A program made the position numbers and the translations under genes. Below are positions 1 to 7,748 of a stretch of 48,212 nt of DNA, in pieces. The notes under the pieces are model-generated. The model ran no database searches. It was not told where the DNA came from and saw nothing but the letters and a program-made list of their open reading frames with translations. Each line of letters begins with the position of its first letter. Position 1 is the first letter of the stretch. The stretch lies in contig CAMDDZ010000041.1 of assembly GCA_945893145.1 (NCBI GenBank), positions 1 to 48,212 of the forward strand, in the 5' to 3' direction. This DNA is from Rhodoplanes serenus (GTDB lineage Bacteria > Pseudomonadota > Alphaproteobacteria > Rhizobiales > Xanthobacteraceae).

Positions 1-166
1 GTAACACCTGCCGAGACATCACCACCACACCAACGAAAGCGATAAATCCCCCGACCGCTGCGACGCGCGTCGGCAAGGGGAACTGATTTTGGGGAAAATA
101 TAATAGGGCCCCGATTGCGCAAAGAACGAATAGAAATGCGATTGGAAACAGGTCTCTCTTTTGCAC
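1..166 (-). CDS. small membrane protein, 3' part outside window
   Basis: Reading leftward from a GTG at 166, an open frame of 55 codons runs off the window edge. Two hydrophobic stretches are visible, at about residues 7-24 and 35-50, so this is probably an integral membrane protein. A GGGAGA ribosome-binding site lies about eight bases upstream of the GTG, and an in-frame stop at 233-235 limits how far the start could move. No family is recognised. It lies in the less GC-rich left segment, in the same direction as the next membrane-protein gene. A longer open frame over the same bases (19-300) has arginine/serine-rich, non-protein-like composition and was not chosen. Confidence 0.5.
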   Translation of the reverse strand, partial: MQKRDLFPIAFLFVLCAIGALLYFPQNQFPLPTRVAAVGGFIAFVGVVVMSRQVL

Positions 167-296
167 TTGCTTCTCCCACCTCTGATAGGGAGCCCGCCGG
201 TATGATGCAGGCTCCTTTGCCGAAGCGCGATGTTAGAACGGAATGTCATCGGCCGAAACTGCGCCTTGCTAGTAGGGCGCAGGAGCGGAAGTGCCA

Positions 297-764
297 TCAA
301 GTCTTAGGATCAATAGCTCCCCAACGCTGCTCGAACTCGGCCTTGTAATCATCGAACCTTTCAAGCTGTCGAGAGGTCTCATAAATGCTGCTCAACAAAA
401 GTAGTGCTATCAGAAACGTCAGCGCCGCAAACAAGATGAGAATGCCGAAGGAGTAGTGGATAGGAAACTCATTTTGGAAGACAACAGAGAGAACGAGAGT
501 TGACGCGACGATGGTGCAAACAATTGCACTACCCGTCAGGAGAATATAGAAGGCGTAGCGGTCGCTCGTGCCATCGTGAAATGCTTTGATGCGATTGAAA
601 ACTCGAAGAGCCTGTTGTTTCGTTTTGTGTGTCTTGAGAAGTTTTCGCGACTGGAGGTATTGCGCCAATCGAGGAGTGTGCATGTTGGCCAAGAGAGCCA
701 TTGCATAGGCCCCAGGGATACCAACTATAAGTGTAATCAACACTCCAAGCCAAAACTCACTCAT
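297..764 (-). CDS. hypothetical three-helix membrane protein
   Basis: A 155-residue protein with hydrophobic segments at about residues 4-25, 70-95 and 104-127. A basic loop lies between the first and second segments and a charged C-terminal tail follows. The ATG at 764 is preceded by AGGAAG at good spacing, so the start is well supported. No enzymatic or transport family is recognised. Its 5' leader contains a copy of a short repeat (784-813) that recurs upstream of the nuclease gene at 954. It belongs to the less GC-rich accessory segment, and a role in the envelope or in a membrane-acting accessory system is only inference. Confidence 0.7.
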   Translation of the reverse strand: MSEFWLGVLITLIVGIPGAYAMALLANMHTPRLAQYLQSRKLLKTHKTKQQALRVFNRIKAFHDGTSDRYAFYILLTGSAIVCTIVASTLVLSVVFQNEFPIHYSFGILILFAALTFLIALLLLSSIYETSRQLERFDDYKAEFEQRWGAIDPKT

Positions 765-783
765 GTTGCTTCCTTCTTGGACT

Positions 784-813
784 CTCTATCCCACTCCCTA
801 GCTTGCACCTTTA
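784..813 (-). repeat. dispersed repeat, copy A
   Basis: On the minus strand this reads TAAAGGTGCAAGCTAG followed by GGAGTGGGATAGAG. The first 16 bases are a perfect inverted match to copy B (914-929). The rest is a partial match to copies B and C. It lies just upstream of the ribosome-binding site of the membrane-protein gene that starts at 764. Confidence 0.75.
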
Positions 814-913
814 GCCCTTTTTGGTAGCGCCGGTCATCATCGCTGCAAAGTCACGGCTCATGCTGAAACCTTTTCGAGCTTTTTTGTTGATGAAATGTTC
901 TTCTTCGCCCGCA

Positions 914-945
914 TAAAGGTGCAAGCTAGCGGTTGGGGATATCGG
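914..945 (+). repeat. dispersed repeat, copy B
   Basis: It begins TAAAGGTGCAAGCTAG and continues CGGTTGGGGATATCGG. The element ends on the ribosome-binding site (GGAGG, 944-948) of the nuclease gene that starts at 954. With copy A it forms an inverted pair around a roughly 100-base stretch (814-913) in which no convincing gene is seen. Confidence 0.75.
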
Positions 946-953
946 AGGATCAT

Positions 954-1382
954 ATGCGCTTTCTCGCGGCAACCATCGCATTTTTCGTTTTGACATCTGG
1001 ATTGGCAGCGGAGCCAGTTCCAGTCGGTAAAGTCAGGGTGCTGGACGGCGACACAGTCGCAATCAGCATTCGATTGCTTGGCTTCGATACGCCCGAAACC
1101 TCAAAGCTACGTGCCAAGTGTGATAAGGAAATTGAACTCGGCAAGCGCGCTGCAACACGTCTTCGCGAGATACTTGCCACAGGCAAACCAACCGTTGAGT
1201 TAGCACCGTGCTCTTGCCCTGAGAACACGCAAGGGACAGAACGGTGTAACTTTGGAAGGGCATGTGGGCGACTGTTTGTGAACGGCAAAGACGTAGGCGA
1301 GATGCTCATCGCGGAAGGACATGCCCGTCCCTACGATTTCAAGTGGGATGCACGACCCCCTGCTGCGGATTGGTGCTCCTGA
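954..1382 (+). CDS. secreted thermonuclease-like (SNase) protein
   Basis: A 142-residue protein with an N-terminal signal peptide (about residues 1-19, ending LAA before EPV), so it is probably exported. The mature part has the staphylococcal-nuclease fold signatures: VLDGDTV, then IRLLGFDTPET supplying the usual catalytic Arg, Asp and Glu, and CGRLFVNGKDVGEMLI with the second Arg. SNase-family enzymes are Ca-dependent nucleases that cut DNA or RNA. About seven cysteines in the mature part (CSC, CNFGRAC, a final WCS) suggest disulfides in an extracytoplasmic site. The ATG at 954 is chosen over an earlier TTG because GGAGG lies six bases before it and the signal peptide then starts cleanly. 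It is flanked by direct repeat copies B and C. Confidence 0.85.
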   Translation: MRFLAATIAFFVLTSGLAAEPVPVGKVRVLDGDTVAISIRLLGFDTPETSKLRAKCDKEIELGKRAATRLREILATGKPTVELAPCSCPENTQGTERCNFGRACGRLFVNGKDVGEMLIAEGHARPYDFKWDARPPAADWCS

Positions 1383-1406
1383 TTACTCGCGGGCATGGAA
1401 GAAATC

Positions 1407-1436
1407 GTGCAAGCTAGGGGGTGGGGATAGCGGAAG
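1407..1436 (+). repeat. dispersed repeat, copy C
   Basis: It reads GTGCAAGCTAG then GGGGTGGGGATAGCGGAA, matching copies A and B. On the opposite strand it holds the end of the GIY-YIG gene, whose TAG stop is the CTAG of the repeat core. With copy B it forms direct repeats about 490 bp apart that bracket the nuclease gene. Confidence 0.75.
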
Positions 1437-2325
1437 AACTATCGACACAGCCTAACCAACAACAATCTGTCGCTTTCAACGGAACGTTTCCAGCTCGGCC
1501 GCGATTCAAACCCATCTCTGCGCTTTGCAGTTTTCGAATCCAAAGTTGTTCGATTTCGACAATATCTTGCAAGCTGTCTCTGCTACCGGCGACCTCAAGC
1601 ACTGAGACTTGATAGTTGCTCGCTTGTCTGCTTTGAAGGCCTACTGCACCGCCGTTTACCGCGAGATGTTGCCGCCACCGCTCGTAAAACCCTCCTTCAC
1701 CGGCCGCTGACCCGACGTACTGTTCGTGAGTTCTGGGGCATGTCAGCAGATAGACACCTTTGGCCTCCTGTAGGCGCGGTACCCATCCTTTGGGTAGCGA
1801 CGCAATTTCCGAAAGCGGCTTAATGAATCTGAGGAAACCAGGGAACTCCTCCTCCTTGAACGAGGGTCTCAGTTCACGCACTCTCTTGTCATTTCGCTCG
1901 GCATATTGCGTGTACTGGATGTAGCCCTCACCCCACTCGATGAGCAGGGTTCCCGAAAATTCGGATAGGCGATTATCTACGGCGATCTCGTAAGTGTCGT
2001 ATGGCTCTTCCTCGACTTTCCCTGGCGACTGGACCTTAGTAATTCCTAGCACTCCTGGTGCATATCCCTGCTGGTGATAGAGTTGGTCGAACACAGTGTC
2101 GCCACCTGGCGTGACCACGAATACCGCCCAATAGGTCCGCCCGAAAATATTGCGGCGAGTGGTGCTTTGCCGTCGCTGATATTCCATGAAGTCTTCGTGA
2201 TGATCCCGCCATAGTTTGTATGGCGTTCGATCGCGGTCGGCGCGGTTGTCCTGATGCCTCACCAGCGCGACCGCCGAAGGATCAATCCCGTGTCCCAGCA
2301 ATATTGAATTGAACGTAATCGGCAT
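1414..2325 (-). CDS. GIY-YIG domain protein
   Basis: A 303-residue protein with a C-terminal GIY-YIG nuclease-type domain at about residues 185-275. The signature appears as GVY (190-192) and YVG (203-205), followed by Arg216 in FYERW, Glu257/259 in EIEQLW and a GLN near 274, which are the expected catalytic positions. The N-terminal 180 residues, beginning ITFNSILLGHGIDPSAV, match a type of N-terminus I associate with bacterial stand-alone GIY-YIG proteins of unknown substrate. The ATG at 2325 is chosen because the upstream gene stops at 2333-2335, seven bases away. An in-frame ATG at 2361 would overlap that gene and has no clear ribosome-binding site. DNA cleavage is implied by the family but not proven. 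The last codons lie inside repeat copy C. Confidence 0.8.
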   Translation of the reverse strand: MPITFNSILLGHGIDPSAVALVRHQDNRADRDRTPYKLWRDHHEDFMEYQRRQSTTRRNIFGRTYWAVFVVTPGGDTVFDQLYHQQGYAPGVLGITKVQSPGKVEEEPYDTYEIAVDNRLSEFSGTLLIEWGEGYIQYTQYAERNDKRVRELRPSFKEEEFPGFLRFIKPLSEIASLPKGWVPRLQEAKGVYLLTCPRTHEQYVGSAAGEGGFYERWRQHLAVNGGAVGLQSRQASNYQVSVLEVAGSRDSLQDIVEIEQLWIRKLQSAEMGLNRGRAGNVPLKATDCCWLGCVDSSSAIPTP

Positions 2326-2332
2326 CACACGC

Positions 2333-2794
2333 TCAATTTTGGGCGAGATGCACGATATCATTCAGCGTGGCCACTGCGGCCACGACTACTATCGTCCAAT
2401 GCAGCACTCTTCGCGAAATTATTTTGTACCTCGGCATGCTTGCTCTTTGTCGCGTGAACTCCATCGAAAATGGCTTTGATAAAAGCAGCAGAGCGCCGAG
2501 GCTAAGCATTATTGCGATGAACGCGAGGAAAAAGAACAATGCAATGATCGAGAATTTCTGAAAGTCTGAGACTAGCTGCCAACACATCACAGCACCCCAA
2601 CACAACAGGATCGCCGCAGCTGAATACCGCAGGAATGCACTAAGCAACCAAAGACCCATGATGGTCACCGGCCCCAAGGCCACCCAAAGCAGCCACCGAT
2701 CTATTGGTATATTTCGCATGTAGTAGAGTGCGAAGGCGCCTTGAAGCACAGTCAAGGCGACAGCCAACCAAATAGCCGCTTTGTAGTGGTTCAC
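2333..2794 (-). CDS. hypothetical membrane protein
   Basis: A 153-residue protein with about five hydrophobic segments (roughly residues 5-25, 33-55, 58-77, 83-103 and 130-148) and a short basic stretch before the last one. The start is taken as GTG 2794 because GGGAGGGG sits immediately upstream at the right spacing. A longer frame beginning at 2848 would add an arginine-rich, poorly supported N-terminus. The stop lies seven bases before the start of the GIY-YIG gene, so the two are probably co-transcribed. No family is recognised. Confidence 0.7.
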   Translation of the reverse strand: MNHYKAAIWLAVALTVLQGAFALYYMRNIPIDRWLLWVALGPVTIMGLWLLSAFLRYSAAAILLCWGAVMCWQLVSDFQKFSIIALFFFLAFIAIMLSLGALLLLSKPFSMEFTRQRASMPRYKIISRRVLHWTIVVVAAVATLNDIVHLAQN

Positions 2795-2850
2795 TTGCCC
2801 CTCCCGCTCCCGCGCTCTACCACTAAAGCGCGGTGTGCCGGAGTACAAGA

Positions 2851-3266
2851 CTACGGGAATGGCACGTCAGCCTTTTGCTCAGTCTTGCCCCACTCTTTGA
2901 GAAACCACTCGACCATTTCCGTGATCTTGCCTCGCATGAAGTCGTCTTTCTCTTCGAGGGTCTCGAAGGGGGCTGACCAGCTCTAACGTGTACGCCGTGG
3001 CGTCACGCATCGTTGCAGCAACCTTCACGCCCCGTGCGCGGTTCTCTTGCGCCTCCTTCACGTGCTCATGTGTACGATTTTGCGCCTCTTCAATCTGCTT
3101 ACCCTTGAATGCCGCACCGCCTCCGGCCACTTCAAGGCGTCTGTCGCCGACGGACTTTTTCAGAAGTCGCCGCGAAAGAGACGACCACTCCGAATGTACC
3201 GCGTGCGAAGTCGTTCCGACCCCACCCGGCACCCCACCCCGGTCTTTTGTCGAAAGGCGAGAACAT
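2851..3266 (-). pseudogene. doubly frameshifted small gene
   Basis: Three minus-strand frames join into one plausible protein of about 137 residues if one base is removed at each of two homopolymers. From ATG 3266 the frame reads MFSPFDKRPGWGAGWG and continues to about 3160. Skipping one base of the run at 3156-3160 moves into the frame with EVAGGGAAFKGKQIEEAQ and ARGVKVAATMRDATAYTLEL. Skipping one base of the run at 2968-2972 then gives ETLEEKDDFMRGKITEMVEW and a stop at 2851-2853. Composition is protein-like in each chosen piece. This is either a decayed gene, assembly error at homopolymers, or (less likely) programmed shifting. No family is recognised; the middle part looks helical and charged. 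Confidence 0.5.
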
Positions 3267-3361
3267 TTCGCGTCCGCTGCTACCACAATTGCTACCGAAC
3301 GCACTGGTACGGCCCGTGATTGAAACGAATGGCGAACGCTTCGTTAGGCAAAAAAGCCCTG

Positions 3362-3378
3362 CAAAACATGACGTTTTG
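3362..3378. repeat. short inverted repeat beside the tRNA remnant
   Basis: CAAAAC-ATGAC-GTTTTG is a perfect 6-bp inverted repeat about 40 bases inside the accessory side of the truncated tRNA. It could be a recombinase or excisionase arm site, or chance. No gene covers it. Confidence 0.3.
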
Positions 3379-3415
3379 AAATGGTCCGGTATCAGCCGGT
3401 ACGGCGGGGTTAGAA

Positions 3416-3454
3416 TTTCAAGACCGATGCCTTAAACCACTCGGCCACCCGTCC
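3416..3454 (-). other. tRNA-Ser(UGA) 5' half, truncated; probable integration junction
   Basis: Read on the minus strand from 3454, the sequence is acceptor arm GGACGGG, then TGGCCGAGTGGTTTAAGGC (D arm), then the anticodon stem TCGGT and loop CTTGAAA with anticodon TGA at 3420-3418. Everything matches the first 38 or so bases of a serine tRNA. After the loop the expected complementary stem (ACCGA) is replaced by TTCTA. No variable arm, T arm or acceptor 3' strand follows. The break coincides with the change from the less GC-rich segment (1-3415) to typical chromosomal genes. Class I tyrosine integrases are known to recombine at tRNA anticodon loops, which fits this junction. Confidence 0.75.
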
Positions 3455-3552
3455 GGCGCCCTCAATGCGGGATGCCGGGCCGCAATGCAAGCCGCGCAGC
3501 GGCGCAATGCGGGACTATGGACCGCGGCCCAGCCGGCATCGCATTCTCGCGC

Positions 3553-4686
3553 ATGGTTCCAACGCCAAGTCTTGCGATCGTCGGCGCCGGCATGGGCGGG
3601 CTGACGCTCGCGGCAGCATTGCATCGGCGCGGCTTTGCGGTCCGGGTCTACGAGCAGGCACAGCGGTTCGTCCGCCTCGGCGCCGGCATTCAGATGAGCC
3701 CGAATGCGATGCGCGTGCTGCGCGGCATCGGACTCGAGCCGCGCATCCGGGCGGCCGCCTTCCAACCGCGCTCCTGGACCAACCGCGACTGGGACACCGG
3801 CGCGATGAAATATGAGCTGCCGCTGGGCGCCGAAGCCGAAGCTAAATACGGCGCGCCCTATCTGCTCATGCATCGCGGCGACCTGCACGAGGCACTCGCC
3901 TCGGCGGTGCCGAGCGAATTGATCGCGCTCGACAAGAGACTCACCGGGCTCGATTGGAATGGTGGCGGCGTAACGTTGCGCTTTGCCGACGGTACCAGCG
4001 CACAAGCCGATGCCGCGATTGCAGCCGACGGCATTCATTCGCGGGGGCGCGAGCTGTGGCTCGGACCGGAGCGGACGAACTACACCGGCCGCGTTGCCTA
4101 CCGCACCACCTTCTCGGCCGCCCTGCTCAACGGCTACGCCCTCGACGAGTGCTGCAAGTGGTGGGGCCCCGACCGCCACATCGTGATCTACTACGTCACG
4201 GCGGCACGCGACGAAGTCTATTTCGTCACCAGCGTGCCGGAACCGGAGTTCACCGTGGAATCGTGGTCGGCAACCGGCGATCTCGCCACGCTGCGCTCAG
4301 CCTTTCAGGGATTCCACGAGCAGGTGCAGCGGGTGATGACCGCCTGCCCGCGCGTGCACAAATGGGCCATCGTCGATCGCGATCCGCTCGCGCGCTGGGG
4401 TGAAGGGCCGATGGTGCTGCTCGGCGACGCCGGCCATCCGATGACGCAATACATGGCGCAGGGGGCGGCGTCCGCCATGGAAGATGCGGCCGTACTGTGC
4501 CGCTGTATCGAGGCGCAGCCGAATGACTTGCCAGCCGCCTTCGTGCGCTACCAGACAATGCGACGGGAGCGCACCGCGCGCATCCAAGGCACCTCGCAGC
4601 AGAACACCTGGATGCGGCAAGCGACCGATCCGGACTGGGTCTATGGCTACGACGCCTGGACGGCGCCGCTCCCCGCCCTGGCGTAA
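3553..4686 (+). CDS. FAD-dependent monooxygenase, NicC-like
   Basis: A 377-residue class A flavoprotein hydroxylase, expected to use NAD(P)H and oxygen to hydroxylate an aromatic ring. The Rossmann GAGMGG lies near the N-terminus, a DGIHS motif in the middle, and LLGDAGHPM with MAQGAASAMEDAA near residues 295-320. The overall pattern recalls 6-hydroxynicotinate 3-monooxygenase (NicC) more than salicylate hydroxylase: CCKWWGPDRH, EVYFVTSVPE, and the C-terminal NTWM-DPDWVYGYDAW region. The substrate remains unproven, and no other nicotinate genes are nearby. ATG 3553 puts the Rossmann motif at the normal distance. Earlier ATGs at 3472 and 3517 are possible, but none of the three has a strong ribosome-binding site. 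It abuts the tRNA remnant. Confidence 0.8.
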   Translation: MVPTPSLAIVGAGMGGLTLAAALHRRGFAVRVYEQAQRFVRLGAGIQMSPNAMRVLRGIGLEPRIRAAAFQPRSWTNRDWDTGAMKYELPLGAEAEAKYGAPYLLMHRGDLHEALASAVPSELIALDKRLTGLDWNGGGVTLRFADGTSAQADAAIAADGIHSRGRELWLGPERTNYTGRVAYRTTFSAALLNGYALDECCKWWGPDRHIVIYYVTAARDEVYFVTSVPEPEFTVESWSATGDLATLRSAFQGFHEQVQRVMTACPRVHKWAIVDRDPLARWGEGPMVLLGDAGHPMTQYMAQGAASAMEDAAVLCRCIEAQPNDLPAAFVRYQTMRRERTARIQGTSQQNTWMRQATDPDWVYGYDAWTAPLPALA

Positions 4687-4737
4687 TTGCGCGGATTGCG
4701 GCCGAACCCAATCGGGCCTCTGCGCGTTATCGCCGTC

Positions 4738-5214
4738 ATGGAACGCACGGTGGAGCTGATCTCGCGCGTTGTCTTCGGGGTCGCGAGCCTTGCGCTGATG
4801 GCGATGTCGCTTGCGCTCGTGGTGTATGGCGCAATCGAGGTGGCGGGCTCAATCGGCACGCAATGGGACCATGCCAGCAGCACCCTGCTGGCGGCCATTG
4901 GCTATGTCGTCATCGCCATGGCGGTGTTCGACGTCGCCAAGTATTTCATCGAGGAGGAGGTGATCCGCGGCCGCGAAATGCGAAACGCAGCGGAAGCACG
5001 CCGCAGCCTCACCAAGTTCATATCCACGATCTCGATCGCGGTTTTCATCGAAGGTCTCGTCATTGTATTCCGCGTCAGCCGGGACAACGTCGCCGAGATG
5101 ATTTACCCAACCTCGCTACTCCTCACCGCGATCCTGATTGTGGTTGGGCTCGGCGTTTATCAGCGCCTGAGCGCGGAGGTCGAGCGCACCGTGAATGACA
5201 AAAAGCGCAGCTGA
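4738..5214 (+). CDS. conserved-looking four-helix membrane protein
   Basis: A 158-residue protein with four hydrophobic segments at about residues 11-33, 48-68, 97-116 and 127-147. A charged segment rich in Glu and Arg (EEEVIRGREMRNAAEARR) lies between the second and third helices. The size and four-helix layout resemble PsiE-type membrane proteins, but I cannot confirm membership. ATG 4738 starts just before the first helix. An upstream in-frame start at 4687 would add a proline/arginine stretch. It follows the monooxygenase by about 50 bp in the same direction and could share its transcript. Confidence 0.65.
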   Translation: MERTVELISRVVFGVASLALMAMSLALVVYGAIEVAGSIGTQWDHASSTLLAAIGYVVIAMAVFDVAKYFIEEEVIRGREMRNAAEARRSLTKFISTISIAVFIEGLVIVFRVSRDNVAEMIYPTSLLLTAILIVVGLGVYQRLSAEVERTVNDKKRS

Positions 5215-5228
5215 TCGGGTCCGCACCG

Positions 5229-6290
5229 TCAGCCGTTCTCCGCCATCGCCACCGCGTTGAGGTGATCGGCCAAAATACCGGCAAGCTCCGACGCCGGTAC
5301 GCGGCCAAAGCCACAATAGGCGCCGAGTCCGAAGTCGGCGCAGTATTTACGCGCCGTCGCGATCCGGGCCTTGAATCCCGCCATGTTGTGGATCGCGCCG
5401 AGATAGACGCGGGCGCCCTGCGGTTTCAGCTCCTTCAGCGGCGCAAAGAAAGCGTCGTCGCTACGATCCAGCACGGGAATGTGAATCCAGTCGACCCGCC
5501 GCCCCGAGGCCGCAACGAACGCGTTGGCAAGCTTCACGGCCTGGCCGAGATCGTTCGGCGCAAAACGTGGCCAGCCGCCCAACGTGCCGAAACAAAAATG
5601 ATAGCCCAGCGCCACGTCCGCCGGAATGTGCGGCGATAGATTGCGCACCTCGGTCAGATTGCGTTCGATGGCGCCAGCGAGCGGATAGCCGGGCACGGCG
5701 CCATAGGAGTCCTGGATTTCGGTCGAGCAATCCCATTGGATGGCGAGATCCTTGGCGGGGATTTTCTCGACGATGGTAGCAATCTCCGCTCGCGTCGCCT
5801 CTTCATACCCGGGCCTCACCTTTTCGATGTCGCTCTGATCCGGAAAGATGCGCGGCGGCAGCACGCTGTTGACCATCGGGATCGACACCTGAAAGCGCAG
5901 ATGCGCGGGCAGCACGCCATTCTGCCGCAGCGTTTGGAACACGAAATAAGAGTTGATGGCGTCGCGTGCGTAGCCGAGCCGCCAGCCCGGATCGCCGAAG
6001 CGCACCTGCCGGACACCGTCCTTCACCTTGAACAGCCAGCTGTCGCCGGCGCTGCGCGGGGCCAGCCGCTCGATGCCATTCTCGTCGGGCGCCGGTCGCC
6101 GCACGATATCGAGCTCGGAATGGCCGGCCAGCACCTGGTAGTGCACCCGGCTGATCCAATGCCGCCGCGGGCCGACCTCGCCATCCGGCATGGCGAACAG
6201 ATATTTACCAAGCGGCGCGCCGAAGGCTTCGAATACCTCTTTGACGGTGTCCAGCGGGATACTGCCGACCAACAGAAGCTTGCCGCTCAT
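5229..6290 (-). CDS. MetE/UroD-like barrel protein of unknown function
   Basis: A 353-residue soluble protein without signal peptide or membrane segments. It begins KLLLVGSIPLDTVKEVFEAF and has GSIP, an MPDGE turn, IQWDCSTEI and the short motifs GYHFC, HIPV and GLGAYCGFGR. These fit the TIM-barrel superfamily that holds cobalamin-independent methionine synthase and uroporphyrinogen decarboxylase. The assignment is from pattern only, and the protein is too short to be a full MetE. Cys/His residues in GYHFC and AYCGFG are candidates for metal or substrate contacts. A GGAAGG ribosome-binding site precedes the ATG. It is divergent from rimO with a 53-bp gap and convergent with the preceding membrane protein. 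Function unknown. Confidence 0.65.
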   Translation of the reverse strand: MSGKLLLVGSIPLDTVKEVFEAFGAPLGKYLFAMPDGEVGPRRHWISRVHYQVLAGHSELDIVRRPAPDENGIERLAPRSAGDSWLFKVKDGVRQVRFGDPGWRLGYARDAINSYFVFQTLRQNGVLPAHLRFQVSIPMVNSVLPPRIFPDQSDIEKVRPGYEEATRAEIATIVEKIPAKDLAIQWDCSTEIQDSYGAVPGYPLAGAIERNLTEVRNLSPHIPADVALGYHFCFGTLGGWPRFAPNDLGQAVKLANAFVAASGRRVDWIHIPVLDRSDDAFFAPLKELKPQGARVYLGAIHNMAGFKARIATARKYCADFGLGAYCGFGRVPASELAGILADHLNAVAMAENG

Positions 6291-6343
6291 CTTTGGGGCC
6301 TTCCGCCTTGATCTTGCGTTGGAAGGTCTATAGCTGATCGGCC

Positions 6344-7720
6344 GTGCGATCCGCCATTCCCAAACAGACCCGCGCGCCCAGATCCAAAGCTTCGGACATC
6401 AAGGCGCCGACGGTCAGCTTCGTCTCGCTCGGCTGCCCGAAGGCGCTGGTCGATTCCGAGCGCATCATCACGCGACTGCGCGCCGAGGGCTATGAGCTCA
6501 CCCACGAGCACAAGGGCGCCGACCTCGTCATCGTCAACACCTGCGGTTTCCTCGAAACCGCACAGACCGAGTCGCTTGAAGCGATCGGCGGCGCGCTTGC
6601 CGAGAACGGCAAGGTCATCGTCACCGGCTGCATGGGCGCAGAGCCGGAAAAAATCACCGGCAAGTTCCCTTCTGTGTTCGCAATCACGGGTCCGCAGCAG
6701 TACGAAAGCGTGCTCGAGGCCGTGCATCGCGCGGCACCGCCCCAGCACGATCCGTTTCTCGATCTCGTGCCGCCGGAAGGCATCAAGCTCACGCCGCGGC
6801 ACTACGCCTATTTGAAGATTTCCGAGGGCTGCAACAACCGCTGCACCTTCTGCATCATCCCCAAGCTGCGCGGCGATCTCGTTTCGCGGCCGGCCGCCGA
6901 CGTTTTGCGCGAAGCCGAGCGCCTGGTCACGGCTGGCGTCAAGGAATTGCTGGTCATCTCGCAAGATACATCTGCTTATGGCGTCGATATCAAATACGCC
7001 GCGAGCCGATGGAAAGACCGCGAGGTGCGCGCCAAGTTTCTCGATCTCGCGCGCGAGCTTGGCACGCTCGGGGCTTGGGTGCGGCTGCACTACGTCTATC
7101 CCTACCCGCACGTCGACGATGTGATCCCGCTGATGGCGGACAGCCAGAGCGGCGTGCTGCCCTATCTCGACATTCCGTTCCAGCATGCCGCGCCCGATGT
7201 GCTCAAGCGCATGAAACGACCGGCCGCGCAGGAAAAGACGCTCGGGCGTATCGCACGCTGGCGCGAGATCTGCCCCGACCTGACGCTGCGCTCGACCTTC
7301 ATCGTCGGTTTCCCGGGCGAAACCGAAAAGGATTTCGAGCTACTACTCGAATGGCTCGACGAAGCCGCGCTCGATCGCGTCGGTTGCTTCCGCTATGAGC
7401 CGGTGGCCGGCGCGGTTTCGAACGATCTCGCAACGCCGGTTCCGAAAGACGTCACCGAGGAACGCTGGCACCGGTTCATGCAGCGCCAGCAGGCCATCTC
7501 CACGCGACGGCTCAAGCGCAAGGTCGGCAAGCGGCTTGAGATCATTATCGACGAAGTGGGACCGACTGTCGCTAAGGGCCGCTCCAAGGGCGACGCGCCT
7601 GAGATTGACGGTGCCGTCTATGTGAAAAGCAAACGCCCGCTGCGCGTCGGCGAGATCGCGACCGTCAAGATCGAGCGCGCCGACGAATACGATCTGCACG
7701 GAACTGTGGTCGGCTTCTAA
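6344..7720 (+). CDS. rimO: ribosomal protein S12 methylthiotransferase RimO
   Basis: RimO is a radical-SAM enzyme with two 4Fe-4S clusters that methylthiolates the conserved aspartate of ribosomal protein S12. The 458-residue protein has the N-terminal cluster cysteines Cys31 (in [12 protein letters not shown], the RimO form of this motif), Cys67 (NTCGF) and Cys96 (TGCMG). The radical-SAM CxxxCxxC is Cys163/167/170 (CNNRCTFC). A C-terminal TRAM domain ends near HGTVVGF. The start is GTG 6344 and the ribosome-binding site is weak. The first 22 residues are a basic, poorly conserved extension. It is convergent with bioA (28-bp gap). Confidence 0.96.
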   Translation: MRSAIPKQTRAPRSKASDIKAPTVSFVSLGCPKALVDSERIITRLRAEGYELTHEHKGADLVIVNTCGFLETAQTESLEAIGGALAENGKVIVTGCMGAEPEKITGKFPSVFAITGPQQYESVLEAVHRAAPPQHDPFLDLVPPEGIKLTPRHYAYLKISEGCNNRCTFCIIPKLRGDLVSRPAADVLREAERLVTAGVKELLVISQDTSAYGVDIKYAASRWKDREVRAKFLDLARELGTLGAWVRLHYVYPYPHVDDVIPLMADSQSGVLPYLDIPFQHAAPDVLKRMKRPAAQEKTLGRIARWREICPDLTLRSTFIVGFPGETEKDFELLLEWLDEAALDRVGCFRYEPVAGAVSNDLATPVPKDVTEERWHRFMQRQQAISTRRLKRKVGKRLEIIIDEVGPTVAKGRSKGDAPEIDGAVYVKSKRPLRVGEIATVKIERADEYDLHGTVVGF

Positions 7721-7748
7721 CCGCTTGAAGAACCGCTCAGCTTGCGGA

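Noticed and set aside
811..996. Small minus-strand frames between repeat copies A and B
   Set aside because: 61 codons or fewer, no ribosome-binding site or recognised domain; the longer one runs backward into the nuclease gene.
3462..3515. Direct repeats of CAATGCGGGA beside the tRNA remnant
   Set aside because: Only two short copies in GC-rich sequence, with no matching copy on the accessory side; likely chance.
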